Positions 24,613-37,400 of a DNA stretch of 64,000 nucleotides are shown here, in pieces. The stretch's first letter is position 1, and each line of letters starts with the position of its first letter. A program made the position numbers and the translations under genes. Source of the stretch: Odiellus spinosus (lineage: Eukaryota > Arthropoda > Arachnida > Opiliones > Phalangiidae); the NCBI GenBank assembly GCA_963920705.1, contig OY987231.1, positions 22,359,024-22,423,023 of the forward strand, in the 5' to 3' direction. The notes under the pieces were generated by a model. The model saw only the letters and a list, made by a program, of their open reading frames with translations, searched no databases and had not been told where the DNA came from.

Positions 24613-26330
24613 TTTTTTTGAAAAATAAAACTATTTGTGTCACCTATTAATGTTTCATTTTTTATTTCATGTTGGTATTCGACATAGCAACTAAAATAAT
24701 ATTATTCTGGAATCAAAAACAGATGCTTTCGATGGTAGGTTAAATAACTTGACCCTATCATCAACCGAGATTCACGGGAGTGTCTTAATGACCGTATAAA
24801 AAAAGCTTTTTTTTCTTCAAGATATTAAACTTAAATACGGGTGTGTTCGGCCCCTCCCACTGTCTCGGGAATGTCCGCGTATCACGATTAATTTCAGACA
24901 AGCGTCTTTAAAGTGACAGTGAAAATGAAAATCAAAGTTTTAAAAAATTTGGGCGATTAGTTACAATATAAACTTAAGCGTAAGTTTATTTATGCACTTA
25001 TGCCTTTAGTAATTTTTAATTACGTTAATTAGAAATGTTATGATTATTAAATATTCGACGAACCAGATTTGTGTCTGTACCAATCAGCAAGCTCTTTAAA
25101 TCAAACTTAGCTAAGCCTAAATCAAGACCATGTTAAAATATAAAAGCTACCTTCGTAGGGTATAAAATAATTCAATTTTGAAATTAAATAAGATTAATAT
25201 TATGATTGGTTGAATTTTATTATACTGACAGAAATCTGATTGGATGATACTAAAGATTATAACCTTGAAAGGTTTTATCCTTGTTGGTTGGCAATATCAA
25301 AAAGTATGATATCTGGTCTTTGGCTACAAGAAACCAATGGAAGATCAGATCATATAAGCAGACGACACTAATAATAAACCAAATGTGAATCTACTTTTCA
25401 AGGGACTCTTAATTACAGATAAATCTAAAAAATTTAAATTGTTTAAAAACGAATTTAAATATAATCAATTTGGAACTAAAATAAAAATCAATATTTTTTT
25501 TTTCATCATCCCTTTAAAAATGATGATCGTAATTTCAAACGTTACTTCCAAAAGTTAATTTTGGTCCTGAAACTTTACCACGAGGAAAGCGGGGGTACCT
25601 CTCTATCTCTAGGAAAAACCAACTCATGGAAATAAGAGGTAAGCTAGCTTTATACAAGGTCCAATCTCAAATTTAAATCAACTTTTAAGTAAAAGTGTTC
25701 TAAAGTATAACCTTCACCTTTTTTTCCATGATTTTGGCGTAAAATAAAAAGAAGCCAAAATATAATTTGACTAACATACATCATCCCAGCTTGAAAACAT
25801 AATACTCGAGAAAAAAAAAAAAAAAAAATTGGGGTAAAAAAATGTAGAAAATTGGTCTCGTATAGTTTAGAAGCCTCTGGGATGGTTAAACCTAGTTTTT
25901 GAACTAATATTAATAGTTCCTAGACTTTTTTTAAATGATCTCTTTTTGGATTTAGGCTATGAAATTCGTATCCTCCCTCTCCTAGGTTAATATCTTAAAA
26001 TAATAAGATATCTTACGTATTAATATCTCATCGAAAGATTTAAAAAATTTTAAAATTGGGGAGCTGGAATAATTATATATTATTCAATACCAATAATAAT
26101 TTATCAGAAGATCGGAATACTTAAATACTTTTAAGTATTTTTAAATATCCTTAGAGAAAATATCTCTAAGGATCCCATTCCCCCTTAGAATTTTAATTTG
26201 ACACTTTAAATTACCATAAAATTATACCTTTCTAATATAACTTTGTCTAAAAATAAAAATTCTCCGAAATACGATTTTTTAAGCCTACAGATTCCCTTTA
26301 AAAATAATTAAATTTGATTTTACCTTTTAA
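24613..26330. other. No gene recognised; a family A right end near 25.5 kb
   Basis: TTCATCATCCCTTTAAA at about 25502-25518 resembles a family A right end. An A-homopolymer lies at about 25811-25828. Otherwise AT-rich DNA without coding signal. Confidence 0.4.
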
Positions 26331-26339
26331 TTATGTTGT

Positions 26340-26960
26340 TATAATGGATATGAAGTTCGCAATCCATAATGAGTTGAATTTACGTTGAGTTAATTCGCAT
26401 TATAATTTCATTTACACCGAAGGAATTCTTTTCTTGATACAACCGCAGACTTTTGGAATTCGTAATTCATAATGAGATGATTTCAACCTTCATTTTTAGA
26501 GTAAAAACTTGAAATTCCATAATTTTATATTCCATTTGATTCTCGACACTTGTTGCTCTATTTATGGCGACTCAGGTAAGATTCCGCAATTATGAGGTTC
26601 CTAATCCGTAATGAGATGAAATTACGTTGATTTTAGGCAAATAATTCCAGAGTTTGTATTTTTTTCATCAATGGAATGAATTCACGGAGATATTCAACAC
26701 TGAGGCCCAGTTCATCACGACTTTTAGGTAGGATTCTTCAATTTTAAAGTTCGTAATCCATAATGAGATGAAGTTACGTAGACTATAATTAGCCTTGGGC
26801 AATTTATAATTATTTCATTGACTGATGAAATATAGACTCGATTAATCGCGCGACGAAATGCTCTTTAATCTTCGATAGATGAATTGTTTTCTTTTCCAGA
26901 TGATGAGGTATGATTCCGCAAAGTTCTTATCCATTAAGATGTAAATTTACTTCGATCGAT
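26340..26960. repeat. Degenerate repeat series with TCCATAATGAGATGAA
   Basis: Five spaced occurrences of a block like GTTCGTAATCCATAATGAGA, each followed by TGAA-TTACGT and preceded by a GATTCCGCAATT-type sequence, at about 26353, 26458, 26600, 26751 and 26919. Spacing is 100-170 bp. An old tandem repeat or a serial insertion. Confidence 0.6.
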
Positions 26961-27190
26961 ATCGTTTAATTACTGAAAATATAATAAATTTTTAATTACC
27001 CCAAATTATTAATTACAAAACAATTTTACACTCAAAAGTGGACAAAAATTAAGGGTTATTTGATTCATAGTGAACTATAGACAGAGTAGGGAAAAGATGT
27101 CACGTGATGTGACGTCATCACACTAGCTAGGATATTTCTCCAAACAAACGACAGAAGGGGTTAAACGCCTGGGTCTTAAGGTCTTCTTAA

Positions 27191-27342
27191 AGAGACTATC
27201 TGCAATTTTTAAATACCCTTTAAAGTCTTCTTTTTCTAGTTTAGCAGACGACACTGACTTTAACAAATTGTACAGTCAAACCTAGACCGAGCGCGTAAGG
27301 GAAGAGCATTTGTAAGGGGCAAATTTCAAAGCAGATCCTGCT
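27191..27342. mobile_element. Family B MITE, copy 1
   Basis: TTAA on both sides. Starts AGAGACTATCTGCAATTTTT and carries the family core TTGTACAGTCAAACCTAG and GTAAGGGAAGAGCATTT; ends GCAGATCCTGCT. 152 bp. Confidence 0.8.
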
Positions 27343-27739
27343 TTAAACTTCGATAAGAATTCAATCCATCTCTTAAAACAGACAGGGGTCACATGATCCA
27401 ATCACCTGGTTCTTTTCTCCACACTTTAAAAATCAATTCATTTTTTTCTTTCGTCAAAAACTCTACAATTTGGTTAAAATCATTTGATTTTATCATTATG
27501 CTCAAAACAAAAATAAATTACTGAAAAATAAGAACGAGAAATAGGGTCATTATAAAAATTAGGATAAAAATTTCTACGTAGAAAACAAATAGTTACGCTT
27601 GTCTCGCTTTAAAAAGAAACAGCGCACGCTTAATCAAATTTCCTTATTTTAATATTAACTTTATACCAAGTGAAATTGAATCTTTTAGGAGACTTTTAGG
27701 AACCCTATCAGACTTTTTGGGAAATTTTACTTTAAATAC

Positions 27740-27815
27740 ACGAAAACCTTAATGATGATGTATTACCAAAAGGGGATAGAAAGGGTTTATATCCCCTTTT
27801 GGTATTACCGATATT
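27740..27815. repeat. Short hairpin element
   Basis: TATTACCAAAAGGGGATA and its complement TATCCCCTTTTGGTA are separated by about 13 bp. A small foldback, perhaps part of a larger diverged element. Confidence 0.6.
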
Positions 27816-28204
27816 AAATTGGAAGTACTGTAGAAATTTCACGCCTTTTAATATATGGTGATAGAAAAGGTTTTTCTATTCAATTTGGAACCAATCTAAA
27901 TAACCCTAATCCATCATAAAAAAATCGTGCTCAATTTTCAATGGCTTCCAACCAAAAAGCCGCTTCAAATATAATTTATTTTGGTCTAAATCGCTTTAGA
28001 TTCAACGAATCATTTGCAAAATCAAGATACGGAATGACATAGTATGAAATAGCGGACTTGTCTCATCTTTTGGATTAATTTTAACAATACCTTGGACACC
28101 GAGTTAATTTTAACATTACCTTACTTTTGGTTAATGTTTTCTGGTTCTCTTTGGTTATTTTTAACCATAAATTTACTTTGTTTCTTTGGTTAATTTTAAC
28201 TTTT

Positions 28205-28338
28205 ATACTCTCTTCAGACGAGGCATAATTAGCCGTGGTTTAATCAGTTTTAACCTAAGTTTACGTAGCTTTCTTAGTTCAATAAACCTCGGTTAAATCT
28301 GATTAAACCGGCTAGTTATACCTCTTCTAAACAGGGTA
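28205..28338. mobile_element. Family F foldback, copy 2
   Basis: Left TCAGACGAGGCATAATTAGC and right GCTAGTTATACCTCTTC, with inner GTTTAATC/GATTAAAC blocks as in copy 1 (3646-3760). The right end is more diverged. Confidence 0.65.
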
Positions 28339-28391
28339 TTACTGTTTTTTATAATAAAATTGACTTCACCTCCACGCGTTTCTTCCTTTAA

Positions 28392-28666
28392 AGGGACTAT
28401 CTGCAATTTTTAATTCCCCTTTAAAGATGCCTTTTCCCTTGCCAAATAAAGTTAGTCTTAAGAGGTCTTGGGGAAGTCTTTCATTATGTCAAAAAGACTT
28501 GGGAAAGTCTTTAAGATTTCCCCGAGACTTTTGAAGCGTTCTTGAGGACCTCTTCAGATCAGACTAACTTCTTTCCGTAAGGGATGACCATAACAAACTG
28601 TACAGTCAAAGCTAGGCTGCGTGCGTAAGGAAAGAGCATTTTAAGGGAGAAAATAGGGCCTTTTAA
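28392..28666. mobile_element. Family B MITE, copy 2, interrupted by a foldback
   Basis: Starts after TTAA with AGGGACTATCTGCAATTTTT and ends near AATAGGGCCTTTT. It contains the core CTGTACAGTCAAAGCTAGGC. A foldback of about 120 bp (28449-28570, ends AAGTTAGTCT / AGACTAACTT) interrupts it. Confidence 0.7.
28449..28570. mobile_element. Foldback inserted in family B copy 2
   Basis: AAGTTAGTCTTAAGAGGTCT at the left pairs with AGACTAACTT and GAGGACCTCTT at the right; inner AAGACTT motifs are also symmetric. About 122 bp, non-coding. Confidence 0.6.
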
Positions 28667-28746
28667 AGGCCCTATCTGCTCTGAAACTTGCCAATTTAAA
28701 ATGCTCTTCCCTTACGCAAGCAGCCTAGCTTTGACTGTACAATTTA
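28667..28746. mobile_element. Family B MITE, copy 3, inverted and truncated
   Basis: AGGCCCTATCTGCTCTGAAA, then GCTCTTCCCTTACGCAAG and TTTGACTGTACAATTTA: the reverse orientation of copy 2, joined to it through TTTTAA. It is cut short where family A-like sequence begins. Confidence 0.65.
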
Positions 28747-29015
28747 AAGAGGCCCAATCCACCAGTAAAAAAAAAACTACACGCAAATATAAAACTAGAA
28801 ATAAATTTAAAACTTATCATCAAAATAGGCTTAGCTGGATTCATATAGACCCCGAATTTCACCCCATTGAATTCTCAAAGACCAATAGAATGTTATTGGA
28901 AGTCCCATGGAGAAATCACCTTCACGACGGATCTTTTGAATCCAGCTAAGCCTATTTTCTGGATTTTAAATTTATTTCTAGTTTAAAATTTGTTTGTAAT
29001 TTTTATTACTGGTGG
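28747..29015. mobile_element. Family A-type palindrome lacking its outer ends
   Basis: AAACTAGAAATAAATTTAAA and AATAGGCTTAGCTGGATTCA at the left are mirrored by TGAATCCAGCTAAGCCTATT and TTTAAATTTATTTCTAGTTT at the right, the same arms as the 4680-5113 element. The AGGGAGAATG termini are absent. Confidence 0.7.
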
Positions 29016-29417
29016 ACCAACTTTAGATTCAGAAACCTTTGATGTACTAATCCATGAGGGGCTAATCACTCTCAGATTCTCCGCACACCAAATTATGTAT
29101 TATGTAATAATTTTACCACTGTCAATGTCAGAGATTTTAAAGATTGCGGGTATTCGCTTTAGTACAATCAAAGGTACAGCTTGAATACCGATTACCTGAG
29201 TGACTGAACCCTCATTAATCCATCGCTACAATTAGGAGTATCTTCGTAAATGAACCAGTAATTAATACCATCAGAATAAACCAACAAATACATGCCAATT
29301 TAGATGGCTATAACAATTTAGCAAATACTCGTGTCCTTTTTTTGATTCTCTTCAAACTCCTACTTACCAATGATAAAAAATTTGCTTCAACCAAAATTAG
29401 GCTTATCAATTAGTTTG

Positions 29418-30443
29418 ATTGTTTAGATACAATCTTCGTATTAATTCGTTAAATATGTTTTATATTATTAATATACCGATAATTAAGCATAAAAAATAAT
29501 AATTAATACTCACAATTACATAAGTCGATCAATTACTGTAAATTTGGTCTCTAAGCCTCTTCGTAAAAAATGCACTGTAATGGCTACCGCAATTATTTTA
29601 AAATGCGCAGTGCGGCAAAATTTCGAAAGCTGATTGGCTGCTCAGATCACGTGATCTAGAAACTTCTAGAAACAACAGAAACCCGAAATTTTTTTTTAGT
29701 ACTATACTACTATACAAGTAGTAAACTATAAAACTTTCACAATTGTATTAAACTGTACTAAATAGTCGTTATATTGACTGAAACTATACAATGTCTCTCT
29801 GACAGTACTTAATAATCCAAAAAAACTCCCGAATCATTCCATAAGCCATGATTATATAGTCGATATTTTCTTAGTTCAAAAACTTAGTAAAATAATATAC
29901 CCCATTGTTTAGATACAATCTTCATATTAATTCGTTAAATCTGTTATATATTATTAATATATCGATAATTAAGCATAGAAAAGAATAATTAATACTCACA
30001 ATTACAGAAGTCGATCAGATTACTGTAGATTTGGCCTCTTCGTAAAAATTGCACCGTAATGGCTGCCGCAACTATTTTAAAATACGCAGTGCGGCAAAAC
30101 TTCAAAAGCTGATTGGCTGCTCAGTTCACGTGATTCGGAAACTTCTAGAAACAATGAAAACTCTGAGCCTTGGCTTATGCGTGTTACTGAGAACCCGAAT
30201 TTTATTATTTTTTTGTTATAGTACCAGTAGTAGGCTAGAAAACTTTCACAAATGCATTAAATTGCACTAAGTAGCCGTTACATTGATTGAAACTGTACAA
30301 TTTAAGACTACTTATTAATCCAAAAAAACTACCGAATCATATCATACTCATTCCATAAGCCATGACTGTTAATGAATTATCTAAAATCTAGATATTTTTC
30401 TTAAAGACAGTTCAAAAACTTTATAAAATAATATACCCCCAGT
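29418..30443. repeat. Tandem duplication, period about 486 bp
   Basis: Copies 29418-29903 and 29904-30443 share TTGTTTAGATACAATCTTC, TAATGGCTACCGCAA/TAATGGCTGCCGCAA, GCTGATTGGCTGCTCA (CCAAT-type), TCACGTGAT (E-box) and the ending AATAATATACCCC. Copy 2 has an extra segment of about 35 bp (GAGCCTTGGCTTATGC). The motif set looks promoter-like, but no gene is attached. Confidence 0.8.
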
Positions 30444-31365
30444 AAATATATACTTATAAACTTCATTATTACAATACTTACAGATACATTTTCCCATGAT
30501 TTTCATCCAGTAAAACTTTATTCCCAACTCCGACCTCCACCACGAACTTACTCATTTTCATTTACGCGAGTCTGTGATTGGATTAAGCTAAATAGGAGCA
30601 TTATTTTATAGCGACATCTAGATGTTGACCTTACATAACCTTGAATATTTATAGTAATCATGGGTATTTTTTAAAGATTTTGGGCTAAATTATCATATTT
30701 ATAGAAAACTTTCACCAATTAAATTGACTAAATTTAAATACTAGGAATCAGGGAAACTGTTAAAAAAAAAAAAAAAAAAAAACTATTTTAAATAGATTAG
30801 GTTAGATCAGATGCGAAATTGTAGATATTCTATTGGATTTTACCATAGAAAATAAAAATTTCAAACCTTTACGGTGAATCTTTTGGCCAGCATTCTCATC
30901 GATTAATTGCTGAAAACGGCTAGAATCTTTTTAAAATAGGATGGGCGCAAGACTACCAATGAATAGAGAATGTTTGAGATCCAGCTGGTGTATTAATCAG
31001 GCTTTTTTTGGCCAATTTTGTGAAACCAAACTGACAATATTGAAAAATCAATACGATAAAATTGTAGGCCTTATTTACAGGCCAAAATTTGAAATACGGA
31101 GGGAATTACAAAGTTAAACACTCGCCTTCTTTTAATTCAGAAGGTGATTGACCCTTTGATTTACAGTAGCGAAATTGAAACCCCATGTTCAGGATATAAA
31201 ACATTAAAAAAGCTTATTTAAGAGAATTTCTTTGAAAATTGAGAAAAATCTCCATAGGGTACACATTGCCTTAATTTAACACAAAGTTAATAATGCCGAA
31301 AGTTTCTAAAATGTTTGAAAAATAATCAATTTTCATTCCTAATGAGGGTGCATTAATTTAATACA
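30444..31365. other. No gene recognised; region 3' of VIRMA
   Basis: AT-rich DNA with an A-homopolymer at about 30762-30782. No ORF of note. Confidence 0.45.
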
Positions 31366-31371
31366 TTTATT
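31366..31371 (-). terminator. Candidate polyadenylation signal of VIRMA
   Basis: AATAAA read on the minus strand, about 65 bp past the VIRMA stop codon. Position and hexamer are as expected for a 3' end; no transcript evidence is available. Confidence 0.5.
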
Positions 31372-31434
31372 GATTTCAAAATGATTTCATTACATCTTCA
31401 GTGATGGACCAATGAAATAAACCCGTACTTGGTT

Positions 31435-34400
31435 TTATCTGGTGAAAGATCTCATATGTCTAGCGCTCAAATCTCTTCTTCCTCGAAGAGCTCCAACAGG
31501 AGGCAAAAATCTGGGCACAATAAAGTCTCTAATTAATAATAAATGTATACGTTTCTTTTATTTAAATTTATACCTGCTATCGGGAATTTTCATCCTCGAT
31601 TCCGGCCAATGTCCTTGGCTATCTATAACTCCTACATTAGGGTCCACTCCTCCTTCGGGAATTCTATTGCTGCGTCCAAATCGGCCCGAACCACCAGGAA
31701 TATTTAAACTGTACGGGTCCCGAGGTCTTTGACTAGGAACTCTTTCAGTATGACTACAAAAATTGCATTTTAAGGAATAATTATTAGGATTCTAACAGTT
31801 GTTTATGTATTTAACTTACGCTCCTCTCGCGAAAGAATGCATAGATTTTGGGATAGGTAAGGGAGCCGAACGTCCTGTCCAAGCAGTAATGGCTGGTCTA
31901 GCTGTCGGTCGAGGAGCCGAAGCCTCGAAGAGGAAAGGTAGAGAACTTCTACTAGTTTCTCGTCTAGCGTAAGCCGCTGATGGTGGACTGAAAAATCTAC
32001 TCCCCCTCGTTGAACCAAAACCTCGAGTGGGATCAAAACCTCTACCTCTTCCTCGAGGAGGAGCTTCCTATAACGCTTTTAGATTTAGTAAACTTTTTTT
32101 TTTTTGGGGGATAATTTGATAAAATTCACTTTAACCGGTCTCTTAGGAATTCCCGCAGTTGCTGCGCTAGTCGGAGCTTGGTATTCCATCGCTAAGAAAT
32201 CGTCGACATGCATCGATGGAGGGCGACTCGTATTAGGAGGACGAGATCGAAAGGGATCATTAGCTCTAGCAGAATGCGCCGAAGCTCTGGAAAATGGTCT
32301 ACCACGCATTACTGGGAAAGAATAGAGTTAAAAAAATTACTTTAACAAAGGAACTTCATCTCAGCTAATATTATCCCTTTAATTCCACTTACTGAATGGT
32401 TTTTTCATAGGAGCTTCCATGTTGGTTGTTCCTAAGGCTGTCGGATATCTTCTCTTGGTAGTATCCTTCTTATCAACTTCGGGAACATTACTACCATCAT
32501 CGATCGAACACAATTTCTCTAATTCATTCTTAACATCGAAATCGGAACAATATTTCTCAGTTAAAGAGATTAAATCCATCGGTATTTGTTCTAAATCTTG
32601 ATCCGCATCTTCGACACCAGGTAAACCTAACCAATACGCGGGTGATAAACGTTCTTCGTCCACTTCACCCACGACAAAAACAGCCCTCGATGAAAACTGG
32701 CTCGTTAAACTTTCAGGAGGAGGTAGAGGCGGCATTAATTCTTGAGAATCTGAAATTCAAATTAATTTAATTTTTCAAAATAAAAGTTTAATTATTAAAG
32801 CCTAACCTTTTTCCGTCTTTTCTTTCGTTGAAGTTTCATTTAAGATATTTATGATGGTTTGAAGACTTTCTAACAAGCTTTCTAAAACATCCTCGTCAGC
32901 GGAGACCTCCTTAACATCATTTAAAACCCTTTTATTTAAAAGTTCTAGCTCGTTAATATTAAGTTTATCATTATTTGAAACTCACGGTTAATTGTTTTTC
33001 CAATTGAAGCAAGGGATGTATATCTTCGATAATGGGTTTTTCCTCTTTATCCGCAACATCTTCCAGTTTCTCTTTCTTAATTTCGAAAGTCATTTTTTCC
33101 GCATCTTTCGCGGTTTCCGTAGTTTGTTTCCATTGTAAAATTGGAACCAAATCGAAAGCCGAAAGGGTTAAAGTTCGAGGGGAAATAACTGGGACTCCGG
33201 GGGTTTGAATCGTCGTCGGTTCTTCGTAACCTTGAACCATTAAACGTAGAAGTTCCAAAACAGTCGAAAGGGTTGATAAGCAATCGGAGCTGACTTTAGA
33301 GAATGAGGAGCAAAGTCGATGAAGAAGAGATCTCAATATCGTAGGATTACCTTCTAAAGCGCTGCGTAATCAAAACCGATATATCGTATCAATAATTTTA
33401 ATATTCTGAAAAATATTTACTTTTTGATGCAAATATATCCGAGGTCGTGTTCCGTAATCATAACAAGGGTTCTTAAGGAAGGTAAAACAGAAGCGAAAGG
33501 ATGATTTGTTCCAATATGGGTTACTAAAGCTGTTACAATTTGAGCTAACATTTCTTTATTCGGAAGCGAGCTAGCCATCTTAAAAAAAAATATAATTAAA
33601 TAATTCAAATTTAAATATTGAAAAAATATAATGAAGATGAGAAAAAGAATATCTAAGACTAATCAAAGAAGTCTTAAAATATCACTCGCCCCAATTAAAT
33701 CTTCATTAAAGCTTTAAACAATAAAATTTCATAATTTAATTACCACATCTTTAACAGTGGCTCCATTTTCAATCGTAATTAATCCAATATCAGGATCTGA
33801 TAGAGATTGAAAGATCGAAACGATGCATTCTTGACCTTGTTGATGCGAAGGTTTTGACGAACTCAAATTAAGCAACGTTGTTAATTTGAACATAACATCC
33901 ACGTAATTATCCTCGGCAGTTTTTAAACTAATAGAATACTGATGTTAGAATACAAATTCCCTGTTAAAATGACGAAACAAACTTACTTTCCACCAAGTAT
34001 ATGCAACATCGTAATCTTGAAAGTCGCGTTAGAAACCATGTAAGACATGAAATCTAAAACTCGACTCGTTGTGGAAGAACAAGGTTTAACTTCGAGAGGC
34101 GCTGGAGGAGGAATTATAGGGACTGGCGGTACAACTGGTGGAAGCTTCTCGTCTTTAATATTTTCGGGTGGTACAATTGGTTGAGCACCAGGTACACTTT
34201 CACTGAAAATGTCCAGAACTGACCGAACAACTACGATAGCAGTGGGTGCGGCTAAATCAGATAACTGGACGCAAATACGGCGCAGAAGCTGTTGCAAAGG
34301 TTGGCACGACGTTGCTGTAAGAAATTAAATTATAAAAAATTAAAAAGAAATTAATTTAATTTAGAGAAAATTGGAAATTTTAATTAGATTAAAGAAAATA

Positions 34401-37400
34401 GGAAATTAATTTTAATTAGATTAAAAAAAACTAGAAAATTAATTTTAATTAGATTAAAGAAAATAGGAAATTAATTTATATTAGATTAAAGAAAACTAGA
34501 AAATTAATTTTAATTAGATTAAAGAAAATAGGAAATTAATTTTAATTAGATTAAAGAAAACTAGAAAAAATAGATTTTAATTAGATTAAGGAAAACTAGA
34601 AAAAATTGATTTTAATTAAAGAAAATTAGAAGAAATTAAGATTCTTACCAGCCATACTCGTAATAATATGTTCGATCAATCTTGCCAAGGAATGCAAATG
34701 AGCACTCCATACTTTTCGACTGTTGACAGACCTGGCAACTTCTTCGGTGTTAAAAGGCTAAAACAATTAAAGTGTTTTAAAATTTAAAATAAAAAAAATT
34801 AAAAGGACATTATTGTTTAAAAGTACTTCTTTAGTTTGAAGCGGCAGAGGTAAGGGTAAAAGTTCCGAAAGTATAGTCAAACCAGTCATCCACGTATTAG
34901 GACCAACAACCGTATATTTCAGAACTTCGGAAACCATTTTAGTCCATAAACTTTTACTCAAAGCTTCTTCGCTTTCGGCGCTACTAAGAGCGGGTTGGGT
35001 ATATGCCAGTAAAGTCTCGATAATTTCATTTTGAACCTTTTGAATGAACATTTTTTGTTAAAATCTTTATTCCTTTGCCTAAGATGGTCAATCTTTTCAT
35101 TATTTGGCGATGTTTAGAGGAAATTTAAGTACAATGGCAATTGAAAATGTTGCCAAATAATGAAATAGTTCTGATAGCTTTAAAAGCGGAGTAAATCGTG
35201 TCAAAAGGACAGCAAGAGAAAAAAATCTGAACGTTACTTGTTGAGCTAATGAATACATGTAAGATGATATTGGAAAAAGACATAGCAAAGTATGCAATCT
35301 TAGTAGAACTGGGACAGCGGTTAAATCTTGAAACTATATAAAAAGGCAAAACAAAAAATTAAAACAAAAAAATCAATGGGAAAATTATAAACATTACTTC
35401 GGTTCCACGAGATTTGATTAAATACGACAGCATTGTATGAAGAATAACTGAAACTGGTTTCACAATTGATAAAACAAAAGCCCCTTGTTGTCCGACTAAC
35501 ATATAAGCTTGAGTTGTTGGTTTTAAGAATGAGTCACAAATCTGTTAAGAATTATACAAATTAATGGTAACACAGTAAAGAATAAACGAATACTCATCAA
35601 AGGATTATCAATCATCAGATGATTAACGATTAATGATTAATTATCAATCATCAGATGATTAACGATTAATGATTAATCATTAATCATTGAATGATTAACA
35701 ATTAATGATTAATCATTGAATGATTAACAATTAATGATTAATCATTGAATGATTAACAATTAATGATTAATCATTGAATGATTAACAATTAATGATTAAT
35801 CATTGAATGATTAACAATTAACGATAAATTTTCAGACGTTCAATCATTAGATAATTGGCAATTTCGGATGATTAGAGTTATTAGAAAAGTCAAAAAAGTT
35901 TCTCTCACCGTATTAAGAACCATAATGAGACTTTCTAAGGCGTCATTCGCGAAGAGTTGCAATACCGAGTATTTGTATTTCATCTCTTTCTCGTCTTCTT
36001 GAAGTCCATTTGGCGGAATTATTACGTTTTCAAGGATTCTAAGCGAAGTAATTAATTCGGGAGGTAAAGCGGCGGCTTCTTTGGCAAATTTCTTAATGTA
36101 ATTGACAATCAAATATCCTATTGATTCGTAGTTATAAGCGATGGGTTTTTTAATGGGACACATCCAGCGAGATAATTCGCTAAGCTTCGTTTGATTGCTG
36201 AGTTGAATTATTCGTTCGCCAAAATTTCGTAAAAGATCAGCACTATCAGAATGATGAACAGTTAAGATTATAAGTTCGGTAGCGTAACCGCAACAAACTG
36301 ATTTCGTAACTTTAGAATCAATTTCTTCGATATCTGTCATAGAATTTTTAAAAAAAATATAAGTTTCATTGGAAAATATTTTGGAGGACAAGCGTATATT
36401 TTATTCACTCTTAAGTTCGACGAATGGCAGGAGGCAATCCAAATTTTGATCCATAGCTAGAACGTTTATGACTGACATTTTTCCAATAGAGCCGAACGTC
36501 ATAGAATACATGCTATGCAACGAAGCCACCGTTTCTGGATCATCCAAATCTTTCTTGTTACATTTTGCGTTTTGATGATACGTGAAAAGGGAATCAACGT
36601 GTTGAAAAGCTTGCAACGTACAAACTAAATTCAATCCGACTTGATTCGCAATGCTTTCCTCGCCATTTTCTTCTCGCGATTCGTCCTAAGTTGTTGAAAA
36701 TGAAGCTTAATTTTTAATACCAAAAATAATAAGGCTGAGCGAGTACTCGATTCAGCAAAAAGTGAATAGTGATAGTCGCTCAGCCTTAAAAAAAATGTAT
36801 AGAAGGTGAATAATGGAATACTAACAGCGGCTTGGAAAAGGGCTCGATGCAACCCGTTCGTAACCTTCGGATTGCTCAGCAAGAATTTTAATCCTGAATT
36901 TTTGGCTAAAAGATGCGTTAAAAATTCTTTAATGGCGGAAACGATGCTTGAATGAATTGAAGTTAAGGGATTTGAAGATAAGACGAAGATGGATTCTAAT
37001 AGTTGGCTGTAAAATACAAAAATTGTTAGAATTTAAGACAAATTTGAAGCCAAATTTAATTACCAATCTTTAAACATTCTATATAAACAAGGATAAGGAT
37101 TGAAAACTGATTTTGGAGTCTCGAATTGACTGACGGCTGGCAAATAACGCACAAATTGTCCCTAATTAAAATTAAATTGAATTACTTAGAGCAAAACAAA
37201 GATTGTTTGATTAATTGAAAAAAGCTTACAATTTTCTTATTAGCATTAACGAATGTTTCGATAATTTCGGTGAAACAGCTTATTATTTTATTGGAGAGAT
37301 ATTCGGCACCAAGGCAAGAGCCTTCCAAACTTTCCCCCGCATCTTGATCGCTATCAATCTCGGAATCAATTTTGATTGGAGGAGTTGTTTCTCGAACGTC

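Noticed and set aside
1-31400. Searched for transposase, reverse transcriptase, or viral polymerase motifs in the gene-free 31 kb.
   Set aside because: No frame long enough, and no recognisable catalytic motif. Only non-autonomous elements are visible.
32104-32601. Plus-strand ORFs opposite the VIRMA C-terminal exons.
   Set aside because: They are antisense shadows of exons with matching splice phases and family motifs on the minus strand.
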